In this document: piece by piece, positions 35,470-45,902 of the stretch
Position numbering within the stretch: position 1 is the stretch's first letter
Layout: each line of letters opens with the position of its first letter
Assembly: GCA_965240325.2 (NCBI GenBank)
Contig: OZ251248.1
Coordinates: 806,001-870,000, forward strand
DNA from: Rebecca billardiae RCC1528
Taxonomy: Eukaryota > Haptophyta
Length of the DNA: 64,000 nucleotides
Direction of reading: 5' to 3'
Position numbers and translations under genes: made by a program
The notes under the pieces: model-generated
Seen by the model: only the letters and a program-made list of their open reading frames with translations
What the model was told of the DNA's origin: nothing
Database searches by the model: none

Positions 35470-36635
35470 ATGATGACGAGGCATCTGCTCCACGTGGCCG
35501 TCGCGTGCGCGCTCGCCGCGAGCGCGGCGGGGCAGGTGCGAGACTCGTGGCGGCAGGGGATGGGCCCGAAGCTCGACGGCCCATACTGCGGCGACGACAA
35601 CTGCTACACCCTCCTCGGCGTCAGTCCGGACGCCGAGCCGCCTGAGATCAAGAAGACCTATCGGAAGCTGGCGGTCGAGTATCACCCGGATAAGAACCCG
35701 TCGGCGAGCGCGCGCTCGGAGTTCCAGAAGATCGCGGCGGCGTACGAGGTGCTCTCCGACTCGAAGCGGCGCGAGTCGTACGACTACGGCCTCGCCAACC
35801 CGATGCTTCTCGCCATGCACCTCGCGCAGTTCAAGGCGGCGCGGAACACCCCCAAGACCGACCTGCGCGCGCTGGCGGTCGGCCTCGTGCTCGCGGTGTC
35901 GGTGCTGCAGTACCTGTACCGCAAGAACAGGTACGAGAACGCGTGCGAGACGGCGAAGAAGGTGCCCGCCGTCCGGCGCAAGTACGAGGAGTTCCTCGCC
36001 GAGGCGGTCGCGCAGCTGCAGGCGGCGGCGCCGGCGGCGGCCGACGGCGGCGCCGGCAAGGGCGACGATTCAAATCGCGGCAAGCCGAAGGGCGCGAAGA
36101 AGAGCAACGGCAAGGGCGGCGAGGGCGGGCGGAAGGACAAGATGACCCTCGACGCCGAGGCCATCGCGCACGAGCGCCTCCTCCGCGACGTCGGGCTCGA
36201 CGAGCGCTTCCCAAAGCCGGCGCTCACTGACGTGCTCGCAGTCTCGCTCTTCACCGCGCCCGTCGCCGGCGCGAAGTGGCTCGTGTGGTACGTGAACTGG
36301 CTGGTCAAGGTGTGCGCGCGCGCGCGCGCTGTCGCGCGGCTGCGCGCGCGCCCTCGCGCGCTCACGCGCCGCGCGCCGCGCGCCCCATGCAGTTTGATAT
36401 CGGCGGGCAGCCGTACGGGCCAGACGAGCAGGCGTACCTGACGCGCCGCGCAATGCACATCTCCGTGGGTCAGTGGGAGGCGCTCTCGGCGGAGAAGCGG
36501 GAGGAGCTCTGCGCCAAGGAGCTATGGGTCGCCGAGAACTTCGAGGCGTTCCGCGAGGAGGAGATCGGGCGCGCGGGCGGGCAGGTGCGGGCGGGCGGCG
36601 GCGGCGGTGGCGGCAAGAAGAAAAAGAAGCAGTGA
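35470..36635 (+). CDS. DNAJC25: DNAJC25-like ER membrane J-domain protein
   Basis: Two exons (35470-36309 and 36393-36635) encode 360 residues. The 83-bp intron begins GTGTGCGCGC and ends CCCCATGCAG, phase 0. An N-terminal signal sequence ([17 protein letters not shown]) precedes a J-domain ([19 protein letters not shown], with the HPD motif in [10 protein letters not shown]). A membrane segment ([19 protein letters not shown]), a Lys-rich linker and a second hydrophobic stretch ([19 protein letters not shown]) follow. The second exon carries the DNAJC25 tail signature ([20 protein letters not shown]...[11 protein letters not shown]) and ends in poly-Lys. DNAJC25 proteins stimulate Hsp70-type ATPases at the ER membrane. 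Two ATGs are adjacent (35470 and 35473); either may be used. Confidence 0.85.
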
Positions 36636-36682
36636 CGAAACGGTGGTGACGAAACGCTGACGAAACAGTGACGAAACTGACG
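36633..36682 (+). repeat. TGACGAAAC short tandem repeats at the DNAJC25 stop
   Basis: TGACGAAAC recurs four times, with a fifth degenerate copy, within 50 bp. The first TGA is the stop codon of the DNAJC25-like gene, so the repeat forms the start of its 3' UTR. Confidence 0.8.
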
Positions 36683-37332
36683 AGAGCGCGCTGCGCAGCC
36701 GGCGTGGGACGCGCGTGGGACGCGCTTGGCGCGGGCGCGCGCGGCGTGCGTCGCGGCGGGCCGCGCCTCCATCCGCCAGTGTGCACGGTGGTCCGGGCAC
36801 TGCTGCAGCAGGCGCTCCCGGCCTCCGGCCCGCTCAGGCTTCTGCTGGCAGCTGGCAGCTGGCCGCTACGCCGCGGACAGCAGCGGATGCCGGTCGTTGT
36901 CGGCTGCTTAACCGCTTCGCTCTGCGCCTGTCTGCTCCCTCTCTCCCCTGATCGACGACGTCGGCAGCAGCCGCAGGCGCTAACATCAACATGCGATGCC
37001 GTGCGCGCGTTTAATGGGCTGGGCCTCGGCGGCGCCGCGGCGATGGCCCGCCGCGTCGCAGCGCTGCTCGTCGCCTACTAGTCGTCCCTGGTGGCTATCA
37101 ACAGGGGCTGAGGGTGAGGGTCACTCGCGTCGCAGAGCAGCTGAGAGTAAGATCATCGTCAGTAGCTAGTCGGGACTGAACTAGTCGTGCGGCAGGCGGC
37201 AGCCTGAGTTCTCACTAATCTCAGTGCGACTGTCACTAGTGTCACAGTGTCGGTGTCCTGCCGAGGCATGCGCTCAAGGGCGGTGAGAATAGCAAGAACG
37301 CGCCGGTCGTGGAGATCATCGTGAGATTGCCC
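36683..37332. other. Intergenic, no gene recognised
   Basis: The interval lies between the DNAJC25-like gene and the MITE and is of mixed composition. Frames here look like translated noise (Arg/Ala-rich, no motif). CTAGT/GTCACT-rich short repeats occur around 37080-37250. Confidence 0.5.
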
Positions 37333-37340
37333 ATCGTCTC

Positions 37341-38109
37341 CAGGGTTCGTGACCGAATTCCCCCCCGAATGATTCGGGGGGGAATTTTCGGGGGGGAATC
37401 CGAATTCTGGCCTCCATCTTCAGGGGGGGAATTCTGGCTGTCCGGGTCGGGGCGTGTGTGATCCGGACTCCCAGCATGGCACGCCACAGTGGCGTGCCCG
37501 GGCATAACAGCGACGGTGAGTCGGTCACTGCGCCAGCACCAGTCCGCACGCAGTGAATGTCACAGTTCTGCACAGCCATGGATCTCACCCTAACTACATC
37601 AGGATCAGACTCGATCTCGACGAATGGCTGGTCCCATCCCGGCGCCCGTCCTCGCGGGCGTTGTGCTCAGCACACCGTGCGAGTCGGGCTCCGCAGCGCT
37701 GCCGAGCACAGGCAGTGCTTACTGCTTGCCGCGCCAACCACTCAGTAGATGGCAGGAGTCAAGTCAAGGCAGGGAACACGGCGCCCACAGACCGGCTGCC
37801 GTTGCGCTGCCGGTCAACGCGCGTCACCACGGACACGGTTCCCCGCACCGCGAAACTGCACTGACAATCGGTGTACCGGGCTCTGACCGAACCACACCAC
37901 CAGCTGCTGGCCCGGCACGGCCGCTGCGAGCATATTAGTTGGGCACGGCATGACGTCGACGGCACGCGAATCCGCCGACGCCATTGCAGTCCAGCCGCCC
38001 TCAGAGGCCACATTTCGGGTCCGGATGTGGCCCACCCCGAAATTCGGACCCCGAAATTCGGGGTCCGAATCCGAAGGGTGGGTCATTCGGACCGAATTCT
38101 CGAACCCTG
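37341..38109. mobile_element. hAT-type MITE with 8-bp target-site duplication
   Basis: The element begins CAGGGTTCG (37341-37349) and ends CGAACCCTG (38101-38109). The next ~20 bp of the two ends also match after small gaps. It is flanked by the exact direct repeat ATCGTCTC at 37333-37340 and 38110-38117. An 8-bp duplication together with CAGGG-type ends is diagnostic of the hAT superfamily. Each end holds a perfect hairpin with a 1-nt loop: 15-bp arms at 37356-37386 and 13-bp arms at 38043-38069. At 769 bp with no transposase-like frame it is non-autonomous. Its right end lies only 62 bp before the start codon of the next gene. Confidence 0.88.
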
Positions 38110-38170
38110 ATCGTCTCGACGTGCGTCCAAAGCCCAGCTGTGTGTGGCCGGGAGGCGGACGTGCGGGGCG

Positions 38171-39757
38171 ATGGCGACGCTCCTGCTCCTGCTGGCGCGC
38201 GTTGCGATCGAGCTCGCGCTCTGCGCGCTCTTCGTGCTCGCGGTGATCCTCATCCACGAGCACTTCGACGACTGGGTCACGCGCGCCTTCACCTCGCACT
38301 TCTCCGAGCTCCTCGGCGTGCCGGTGAGCGCGCTGAGCGTGCGCGTGCGCCCGAACGGCGTGACGATCGAGACGCTGACGGTACCCAACCCGAACATCGA
38401 CGGGATCAAGTGGGACTTCTACGCGTTCTGCGAGGTCGGCCGCATGCACCTGCGCACGGGCACGCTGCTCAACACGCTCTCGCTCGCGGGCATCAACAGC
38501 GTGCGCGTCGGCGGCCGCCGGCTGCCGCTGTGGCTCGGCTTTGGCGTGCGCGTGGTCGAGCGGATGGAGATCGCCACGCTGTGGATGTACGTGGACGAGA
38601 AGGAGCCGGCCGGCGGCACTGCCCCGAGCCGCTCGAACCTCGGCTACTTCACCGACCGGCTCTCCGGCAGGCCCAAGCCGGCGCGGGCTAGTACAGGCTC
38701 GCCGCCTGGCTGTGACGTGGCGTGCTCGCCGGCCAAGGGCGTCGCCGCGCCGTCGGGCGCAAAGGGCAGCGGCCTGCGAGCGCTCGCGCTGCCCGAGCCG
38801 CTCCGCTCCGCCTCCTCCGCCTCCTCCGCCGCCGGCTCGTGCGCGCACGCCGGCAGCACGACGCTCGAGCGTGAGACGTCGAGAGGATCTGAGGGCCGGG
38901 GCGCGGAGGGGCGTATGGGAGAGTCGCTCGCCAGCTCGATGGTCTCGTCGCTGGGCACTCTGATCGGCGGCGGCGGTGGCGGCGGCGGCGGCGGCGCGGC
39001 AGGGGGCGGCGTGGGCTCTCTGGGCACGTTGATTGGCGGCGGCGGTGGCGCCGCCGCCGCCGCCGCGGCAGGGGGCGGCGTGGGCGGCGGCGGGGCGGCG
39101 GCAGCCGGTGGGCCGGAGCCAGCCACGCCACGGGGCGAGGGCAGGGGCGCGGCAGCTACAACACCGGTGGGCGATGGCGGCGCGGCGGCTGCGGCGGCTG
39201 CGGCCGGCGCCGCCATCTTCGCGGCCGACGGCGCCGCGGCCGCACCCGACTCGACGCCACTCGCCTCGCCGCTGGAGACGCTGCGCAGGTGCGCGCGTGG
39301 ATGCGCGCGCGCACGGGATGCCGCGCGCCCGATCCCGCCACACGCGCGTGCGCTAGCCGTGCCCAGGGGCCCTCCTCGTCCGCACGCGCGCGCGCGCGCT
39401 CTCGCCCTGGTTGCAACCGCTCACCGGGCGGCCGCGCCCTGGCGCCCTGGCGCCCTCATCTGCACGCGGCGCGTCGGCGCCGCCGCGGCTGCGCGCGCGC
39501 GCGCGCGCAGGCTGGGCGAGCGGAAGAAGGCGGCAGTGCTCAGTGCGGTGCACTCGCGGCTCGTCGGCCGCGTCGAGGGCGAGGACGACTCCGAGCCGCT
39601 GTTCGGCGCGCACCTGAGCGTCGAGCAGACGGACGTGCGCAACATCCACCTGCAGCACGGCGAGGTGCCCTTCAGGTGTGCGCCGCCGCCCGCCGCCGAG
39701 TGTGCGGGTCGCTGAGGGTGCGCTCGGGCACGCGCGCCACGCAGCGCCGCTCATGCG

Positions 39758-39800
<43 letters not shown>

Positions 39801-40554
39801 ACCCACCCCCCACCCACCCCTCGCGCGCGCGCGCCGCAGACTGGACTCGTGGAGCATGGGGCCGTACAGCGGCGACAATTCCACGTTCGCGCGCGCAGCG
39901 CTCGTCGGGATGATTGAGCAGGCGATGGCCCACGCGGTGAGCCACGCCAAGGAGGCGGCGGCGGGGAAGATGCACGACACGGCGGCGGTGGTGCAGGCAA
40001 AGCTGCAGGCGACGGGCGCGCTCGTCTCCAACGTGATCGGCGAGATCAAGCAGTTTGACACCGGCTCCGTGCAGCAGATTGTACACCAGCGGGGCGGCGC
40101 GCTGCTCAACAACCTCAACAGCCGGCTGCAGCTCAGTGGGAAGACCCACCAGGGCGGCGGCGGCGCGGCCGGGGCGGCGGGCCAGGCGGCGGGCGCGCAG
40201 CAGCAGCTGCACGCGGCTGTGGCGAGCAGTAACGCGGCGGCCGTCTCCAGCATGGCCGCCGCGGCCGCCGCCGGGATCAGCTCCCTGCGCAGCGTGGCGC
40301 CCGCGGCGAGCAGCAGCCCGGCGCAGGCGGCGCCCGTCGATCCGGTGGCCGTGCTGCAGCCGCTGCTCAGCGCGCGAGCGCGCAGCCCTCCTGACAGCGG
40401 TGCCGGGGCCGCTGCGCCCGCGCTGGGGGACGGCGGCGCCGCCGTCACCGGGGCTGGAGGCACCAGCGACGCGCCATTGTTGACGTCTTCGGTGGCGGGC
40501 GTGGACCGTCCCGCGGTGCCGGAGGCGGCTGCCGCCGGCGGTTCTGCTTCTTGA
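38171..40554 (+). CDS. Membrane-anchored protein of unknown function (AsmA-like N-terminus?)
   Basis: Three exons (38171-39288, 39511-39675, 39840-40554) encode 665 residues, with phases matching at both introns. The start is the first ATG; the codon at 38144 is GTG. One N-terminal membrane helix (LLLLLARVAIELALCALFVLAVILI) is followed by a beta-rich region (VSALSVRVRPNGVTIETLTV, NPNIDGIKWDFY, MEIATLWMYVDE). The single anchor and the strand pattern ending in NP resemble the beginning of AsmA-like or bridge-like lipid-transfer proteins. A Gly/Ala/Ser-rich linker (residues ~200-370) and a helical C-terminal part (ALVGMIEQAMAHAVSHAKEA, TGALVSNVIGEIKQF) follow. The AsmA resemblance is a weak inference; otherwise the protein is unrecognised. 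The upstream MITE nearly abuts it. Confidence 0.6.
39762..39800 (+). repeat. 39-nt poly-C run in an intron
   Basis: Thirty-nine consecutive C, followed by CCCA units, lie just upstream of the acceptor of the 39676-39839 intron. The run may act as an extreme polypyrimidine tract and could form an i-motif or, on the other strand, a G-quadruplex. Exact length is likely unreliable in any assembly. Confidence 0.9.
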
Positions 40555-41355
40555 TGACGCGACAACGTTATATTATTATTAGCAGCGCCAGTCATCGTCT
40601 GCGCGCGTCGGCCCGGCGTTGACGACGTGGTGATGGCCGGAGACTGCGCTAGTTATTCATCAGACAGCAGCAGATATTATTGCGATGATGACGATGATAT
40701 ATGATGATGAGCAGATGATGATTGCCGCCGCGCGCGGACCACCGGCGGCTGTGCGACGGCTGTCCACCGACCGCCCGGCGCGCTACGAATGGCGTCGCCG
40801 CACTCGTCAGTGACGCTCGTCCGCTGGCTGCGGCGCGACGATCACGCGATGACTCCGCCGCAGCGCAGTTATTATATACCGGCCGCCGCGCGCGATACGA
40901 ATAATAATATATACCGCCGAGTCCGAGACCGCCACATACTACGACGACTGATGATGTCGCGGTCATCGCCGTCTACTACTGATATCTACTGAGACGGCGG
41001 CGCGGCGGCGCTACGCCGACGCCGTATACGGCGCGTCCGACGCCGGCGGCGGCGGTGCGGCCGATTTCGTAGTCTGACGACGACGATGATGATGCGGCGG
41101 GAGACGACTGTCTGCTGTGACGAGGGCACGGTGGCCGTGCTGCTATATCATCACCGTCGCCGTGTGCTACTGCGGTACTAAGAGTACTACTAGTGGCGGC
41201 AACCCGGTCGTGCTCGCTGCCAGTGCGAGTAGTGGTTGTCTAGTAGTATATCGCGTTAAATCAGGCCGAAGACGCTGACCAGTGTGACGCCGCCTGGCGG
41301 TCTCAGCCTGGATGAGGGCTTCGAGGTGTGCTTGAGGACTTGAGTTGCGCCACGG
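40555..41355. other. Intergenic, AT-richer, no gene recognised
   Basis: Between the membrane protein and the orphan gene. It contains GATGAT and TATTATTA-type simple sequence (40565-40700) and many CGACGACGATGAT units (41070-41095). No ORF with protein-like composition, no tRNA-like fold and no transposon ends were recognised. Confidence 0.5.
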
Positions 41356-42306
41356 TCACGCCACGGCCACGCCATCGCCATGGGGTGCTGCCACAGCCGC
41401 CGTCTTCTGCTTCTTGGCTTGCTCTCCCGTCACGGTGGGCACCGACTCGTCGAGCGGGTCGTCCTTGCGCGGCTTGGGCTGTGGTGCCGGCTCGTTGGTG
41501 CAGAGTGTCGCACCTGGGGCGTCGGCGGAGATGTCCTGCAGCGGGCGCTTCAGGGCATCCGTTGCCGGGGCCGTCTCGGAGGGCGTAGTCTCGGCTGCGC
41601 CCGCTGCAGGCGCAGCATTGGCCGAACCCGCGAGTGGCTGCGCGCTCGCGGCGGCGGCAACACGCGCCTTATCGACCAATGCCGTGGGTGGCTGCGTGCT
41701 CGCGGCGGCTTGCACACGAAACTGCTTGCACAAAGCTGCGAGTGGGTGCGCGCTCTTGGCGGCAGCAACACGCGCCTTAGTGGCCGAAGCCGCGAGCGGC
41801 GCGGCGGGAGGAACATGCGCCTGGGCGCTCGCCGCGCGCGACTCGGGTGAGCAGGCCTTAAGCCAGGGCGCGAGCACGTGGGCCGCGCGCTCCTTTGTTC
41901 CCTTGAGCTCGAGAGTCAGCCGCTGGATGCCTTGCGCACAGTCCACGAGCACACGGTCCGTGCTCTCGCAGTCGAGCCAGGTGACACGGCTGCCAACGTG
42001 CTGGCTCTTGTAGCCCTCGTGCACGAAGATGTAGGCAGGGCGCTCGATGACGACGGTAGGAAAGTTGCTCAACGACACGACGGTCTCCAAGTCCATGGCC
42101 AGCTCTACCTTCTCGACCACGGTGGTGGCCATGTTGAACTTCCCGAACGTCAACGCGAGGTTGTTGTTGTGAGCAGTGCCCAAAACGGACAAGGTTGTCT
42201 TGTAACCGATCGCGTGCGAGTGCGACTGCTGACTCCAGTCGATGGCGCTCTTGCTATCCTCGATCACGAAGTTCTTCGCCTCGAGCTGGTTCGCCTTGCT
42301 GGGCAT
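41356..42306 (-). CDS. Orphan protein with three 18-residue repeats
   Basis: A single-exon frame of 316 residues from the ATG at 42306; the frame stays open further upstream, but that part is Arg/Pro-rich and not protein-like. Residues 1-150 look globular (KNFVIEDSKSAIDWSQQS, FNMATTVVEKVELAMDLETV, ERPAYIFVHEGYK). Residues 176-229 are three tandem 18-residue repeats of the type KARVAAAxSAxPLA. The tail is Pro/Ala-rich with a possible nuclear signal (KPRKDD...KKQKT). The DNA is less GC-rich than the neighbouring genes and uses more A- and T-ending codons. No family was recognised. A transferred or virus-related origin is possible but unsupported. Confidence 0.5.
   Translation of the reverse strand: MPSKANQLEAKNFVIEDSKSAIDWSQQSHSHAIGYKTTLSVLGTAHNNNLALTFGKFNMATTVVEKVELAMDLETVVSLSNFPTVVIERPAYIFVHEGYKSQHVGSRVTWLDCESTDRVLVDCAQGIQRLTLELKGTKERAAHVLAPWLKACSPESRAASAQAHVPPAAPLAASATKARVAAAKSAHPLAALCKQFRVQAAASTQPPTALVDKARVAAAASAQPLAGSANAAPAAGAAETTPSETAPATDALKRPLQDISADAPGATLCTNEPAPQPKPRKDDPLDESVPTVTGEQAKKQKTAAVAAPHGDGVAVA
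41620..41781 (-). repeat. Three 54-bp coding repeats in the orphan gene
   Basis: Residues 176-193, 194-211 and 212-229 of the orphan protein align without gaps around KARVAAA and PLA. The middle copy is the most diverged. Confidence 0.75.
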
Positions 42307-43034
42307 GGTGAGGTGCGCGCGAGGTTGATCGCGGTCGGCGGGCGGCGGCGGGTGGCGATTTGGTTGGTAGAAGCGCGCAGCGCGTACAGTAAGCGCGCGT
42401 CGCGGCCAACGACTTTTCGCCCTGCTCACCACCTCCGTTCCCCATGCCAACGGTCGCACGCGCGGGCCCGGACCCTGATCGCGTTTACTTGTTGCCAGGC
42501 GGTTCCGGCTTGTTCTTGTGGCCAACTTCAAGTTCAACTCAGGCAGACGATGGCGGCGCCTGGCCCTGGAGCCTCGAGTCACGGTGCCAGGAGAGGTCGC
42601 ATGAGACCGCCAAGTCGTCGACCCGAATCGCTCGCTACCGATTTATAAAGAGTGATGGCGGTCCGCACTCCGCAGTCTCACTATATATATATACAGTACA
42701 TACGACGAGCTTTGTAGCCAAGATGCGCGCGGCTCACGAGTCACGTCGGATCGAGCTAGCCGCACGGGCACGGCCGCCAGCACCGCTCACGCCGCTGGAT
42801 TCTCAATCTCGGGTGCGCGGCTCACCGCTGGCGCGGACAGGCCGCGCGGGCCGACGGAGCCCGCTGCTCCATGCCCGGCCGCCAACCCCGCCACGCACGA
42901 TCGACGACGCCTCAATCCGACAGGCCGCGGCCAGATGTCTCTCCCGGCCGCCGGAACCGCCGGCACCGTCACACGGCAGCGGCGGGCGGCGCGACGCGAC
43001 GACGCTCGTCGTCGCGGCGCGCCACCGGCCCGTG
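42307..43034. other. Intergenic with a TATA-like tract
   Basis: It lies between the orphan gene's start and the K+ channel's stop, both on the minus strand. A TATATATATATACAG tract (about 42683-42697) lies about 380 bp upstream of the orphan start. On the plus strand an ATG follows it at about 42723, but the frame it opens is the complement of the channel gene. No other feature was seen. Confidence 0.4.
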
Positions 43035-44972
43035 TCATCGCGCAGCGCCGCCCAGCGGCGGCCCCGTGGGCGAGGACGGGCCCCTCGGCGCGACGAACGT
43101 CTGCTGCCGCCTCGCGCCGCCCGCGGGCGCGCCGCCCGCCGCGTCGAAGCTCAGGTTGGCGCGCGTGTTTCGTCTGGACGCGCCGCGCTGCATGCCAGCC
43201 TGCGTCGCCGAGACGAGCTGCGCGGTGGTGAGGCGGAAGGAGCCGCGCGACTCGATGGGCACCTTGGCCTTGCTCAGCTGCTCGCGCAGGTCGGCGAGCA
43301 GCTGCTCCATCTGCGCCGCCTGGTCGTCCATCTGCGCCTCCACCTCCCCGAGCATCGACTGCAGCTTCTGCTTGTGCACGTCGATCAGCTGCTCAATCAG
43401 CGCAAGCGATGCGCCCGGCCTGCCGTGCGCGTGTCGCTTGTGCAGCTCTTTGAGCGTGCGGTTGCGCTTCTCGATCTCCATCGTCTTGTACTCCTCGTCG
43501 AAGTTGGCGCCGATGATCGTGATCGGCAGCGAGATCACGATCAGCCCGCACACCATGCACATGGACGCCACCACCTTGCCCGCGCCCGTCACGGGCACGT
43601 GGTCGCCGTACCCAACCGTCGTCATCGTGACAAGGCAGAACCAGCCCGCCGCGAGAATGGACTCGAACGGCGACTGCGAGCCGTCCTCGCGCAGGTAGCA
43701 CTGGCAGGACTCGTAGTACTCGCCTTGCTCCGCGTAGAAGATCAGCGCGGCGAAGACCACCACGCACAGCAGCACGAAGAAGAGCAGCCTGCGCGCGCAG
43801 CGGCGGGTGGCGCAGCGGCGGTGGGCGGTGAGCGTCGCGGCGCCAGCCCGCGGCCGCGCGGTGCGCCGAGGGCGCGCGCCCGTTGGCGCGCGGCGGCGGA
43901 GCGAGGCGGCTGGCTCGGGCGCGCGGGCATGCGGCGCTCGGGCGCGTCGGCGGCGCGCACATGGCGATGGCCGACACCGACTTCTGCAGCGTGCGCATCA
44001 GGATGACGATCCCGGTGAACGAGCGAGACACCTTGAACACCCGAAGCACGCGCGTGAGCCGCAGCACCCGGACGATCGAGAGCGAATTGAGCGAAGTGCC
44101 GGCGCCTGGGAGCAGGAAGCGGACGACGAGCTCGATGTACCACGGCGCGATCGCGATCAGGTCGATCACGTTGAGCGGCGTGAGCACAAAGTCCTTCCTC
44201 GACGGGATGTCTCTGTGCCTGTCGCCTGCGCGCGCGCCGTCGGCGGCAGCAGAGCGCAGCAGGGGGCCAGCCGGCCAGCGGTGGCGCCGTCAGAGGTTGG
44301 GCAGCGGTCAGACAGCCGCCAGCCGGCTGAGCGGTGGGTGAGCGCGGGGCGCGGGGCGCGCGGCGCGTGGCGTCGCACCTGCCGCGAAGAAGCGGACCAC
44401 GTACTCCAGCGTGAAGATCAGGATGCACGTCAGCTCGATCGACGCCCACGGCTCCTCAGCAATCTGCCGCTCGCACACGCGCCGCAAGAAAGGCGAGTCT
44501 AGTTGGATCGGGTCGGAGGGGTCGGCGTCGATGGAGGAGGTCCAGCGGCAGCCTTTGAGGGAGCCGGCGAGGAAGCCGATGACGGACAGGATGATCACCG
44601 CGAGGATGACCATGGACACCATGCGTGCCTGCGCGGCCGCGCGTGCGCACGGACCGGGCACGTGTCGCTCGGGCGGCGTGGCGCTCGGGCGCGAGCGCGC
44701 GCGCGGCGGCGGCCGAGCAGGGCAGGGCTGCCCGCGGGACGCACCAACGGGGAGAACGACGGGTCCTCGAACACGAACCACACTTTCTGCCGGAGCGTCA
44801 GCTCGCCCCGATCACCCCGATCCTCAAAATCGGAGACGGAGCTGCCGCCAAAAGTGATGTCGCGACTGCTGCCGTTGCGATTGCCGTTTGCACGTGTGGC
44901 GGCCAGGCTGGGGGGCGGGCGCCCTGGAGCACGCGTGCCTTTCCTCGTCAATGACGGTGCGAAGACCTGCAT
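43035..44972 (-). CDS. Voltage-gated potassium channel, Shaker-like
   Basis: Four exons (44972-44745, 44628-44379, 44225-43961, 43788-43035) encode 498 residues, with consistent phases throughout. S1 is MVSMVILAVIILSVIGFLAG; S2 is SIELTCILIFTLEYVVRFFA; S3 is NVIDLIAIAPWYIELVV; S4 has Arg every third residue (RVLRLTRVLRVFKVSR). S5 is LLFFVLLCVVVFAALIFYAEQ; the pore loop ends in the K+ filter MTTVGYGD (residues ~305-310); S6 is VCGLIVISLPITIIGANF, with the PxT hinge-like SLPIT. The C-terminus is a coiled-coil-like helix (QLIDVHKQKLQSMLGEVEAQM) and a Gly/Ala/Arg tail. The start is the first ATG; codons upstream are open but lack ATG. An EF-hand or cNMP domain is not present, so gating should be by voltage. 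Confidence 0.9.
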
Positions 44973-45902
44973 CGGCCCCGGCGATCCGCCCGAGCCGGCG
45001 CCGCGACTGCCCTCGCCGCCACCAGCCCGAGCAGCAATGGCGGTGGTGCCTCCACTGCGAGTCTCTGTGCTGCTCGAAAGTGTTGCGGCCGGACCAGATT
45101 TCAAGAGGGCAACAAGTACAAATGCGCGGAACGACCTATTGGGAGCTCATATTTGGGCCGCGGGCGGTTACAAATGCATACCGCTTGGAACTGGTCAGGA
45201 GCGGGGCTCGCCGGGTAATTGGCATATGAGCAGATGCGAAACATCGTAGTCATCGTCCGATCGTCGTCACTCATCGGGCATCTTGTTGATGAGCGATGAC
45301 AGCGAATAAGAACCGACGGCAAGTTGACTGACTCGGACCAAGGCAATGCCCTAAGCCCTTGTAATGATGCACTGTGCGCGCAGCCTCGCCTAGTCCGGAG
45401 CAGTGATACGTGTGATGGTAACCGCGGACGCGGCTGGACAGCCCACAAGAGCCTGCGCGAGCCATCCTCGGAGACGCGCCTCCGTTCTGACAGTCAGTCT
45501 GTTGACGGAGCCCCCGGGCCCGGCGCGACAGTCGCACGCCGCGGGCTAACGAGTAACGGCCACGCTCGGGCGTCGCCGAGACCGCGCACCACGTCGGGCC
45601 CGTGAGCTCCGCGCCGCCGTGCACCGCCGCCGGGGCTCGGGCGACAGTCACGCTGATGGCGTAGCACTCGTGTCCGGTCACCACCGCCGTCAGGCTCACG
45701 AGGGCCTTAGCCTCGCCGCCGCACGGAAGCTGAGCGGTGCGCTGACGGCTAGCACGCCCGCGCGGCGCGCGCATGCCGCGCGGCGAGGCGGCTCGAGCTC
45801 GTGCGGTGCGCGCAGGGCGGGGCGGCTCGGCGAGGGCGGCGTCGACACCACGACGACGCTCCGTGTGGCCCGCCGCCCGGTCCGCCCATCGCTGGGCGCG
45901 CG
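44973..45902. other. Intergenic, no gene recognised
   Basis: The region lies between the K+ channel start and the 3' end of the UBL3-like gene. It is moderately GC-rich; 45100-45420 is the least GC-rich part. Short frames here lack motifs. Confidence 0.5.

Noticed and set aside
42444-44006. Plus-strand frame with a TATA-like tract upstream
   Set aside because: Most of it is the complement of the K+ channel exons; composition is Arg/Ala-rich and no domain is seen. The TATA-like tract is kept only as a possible regulatory feature.
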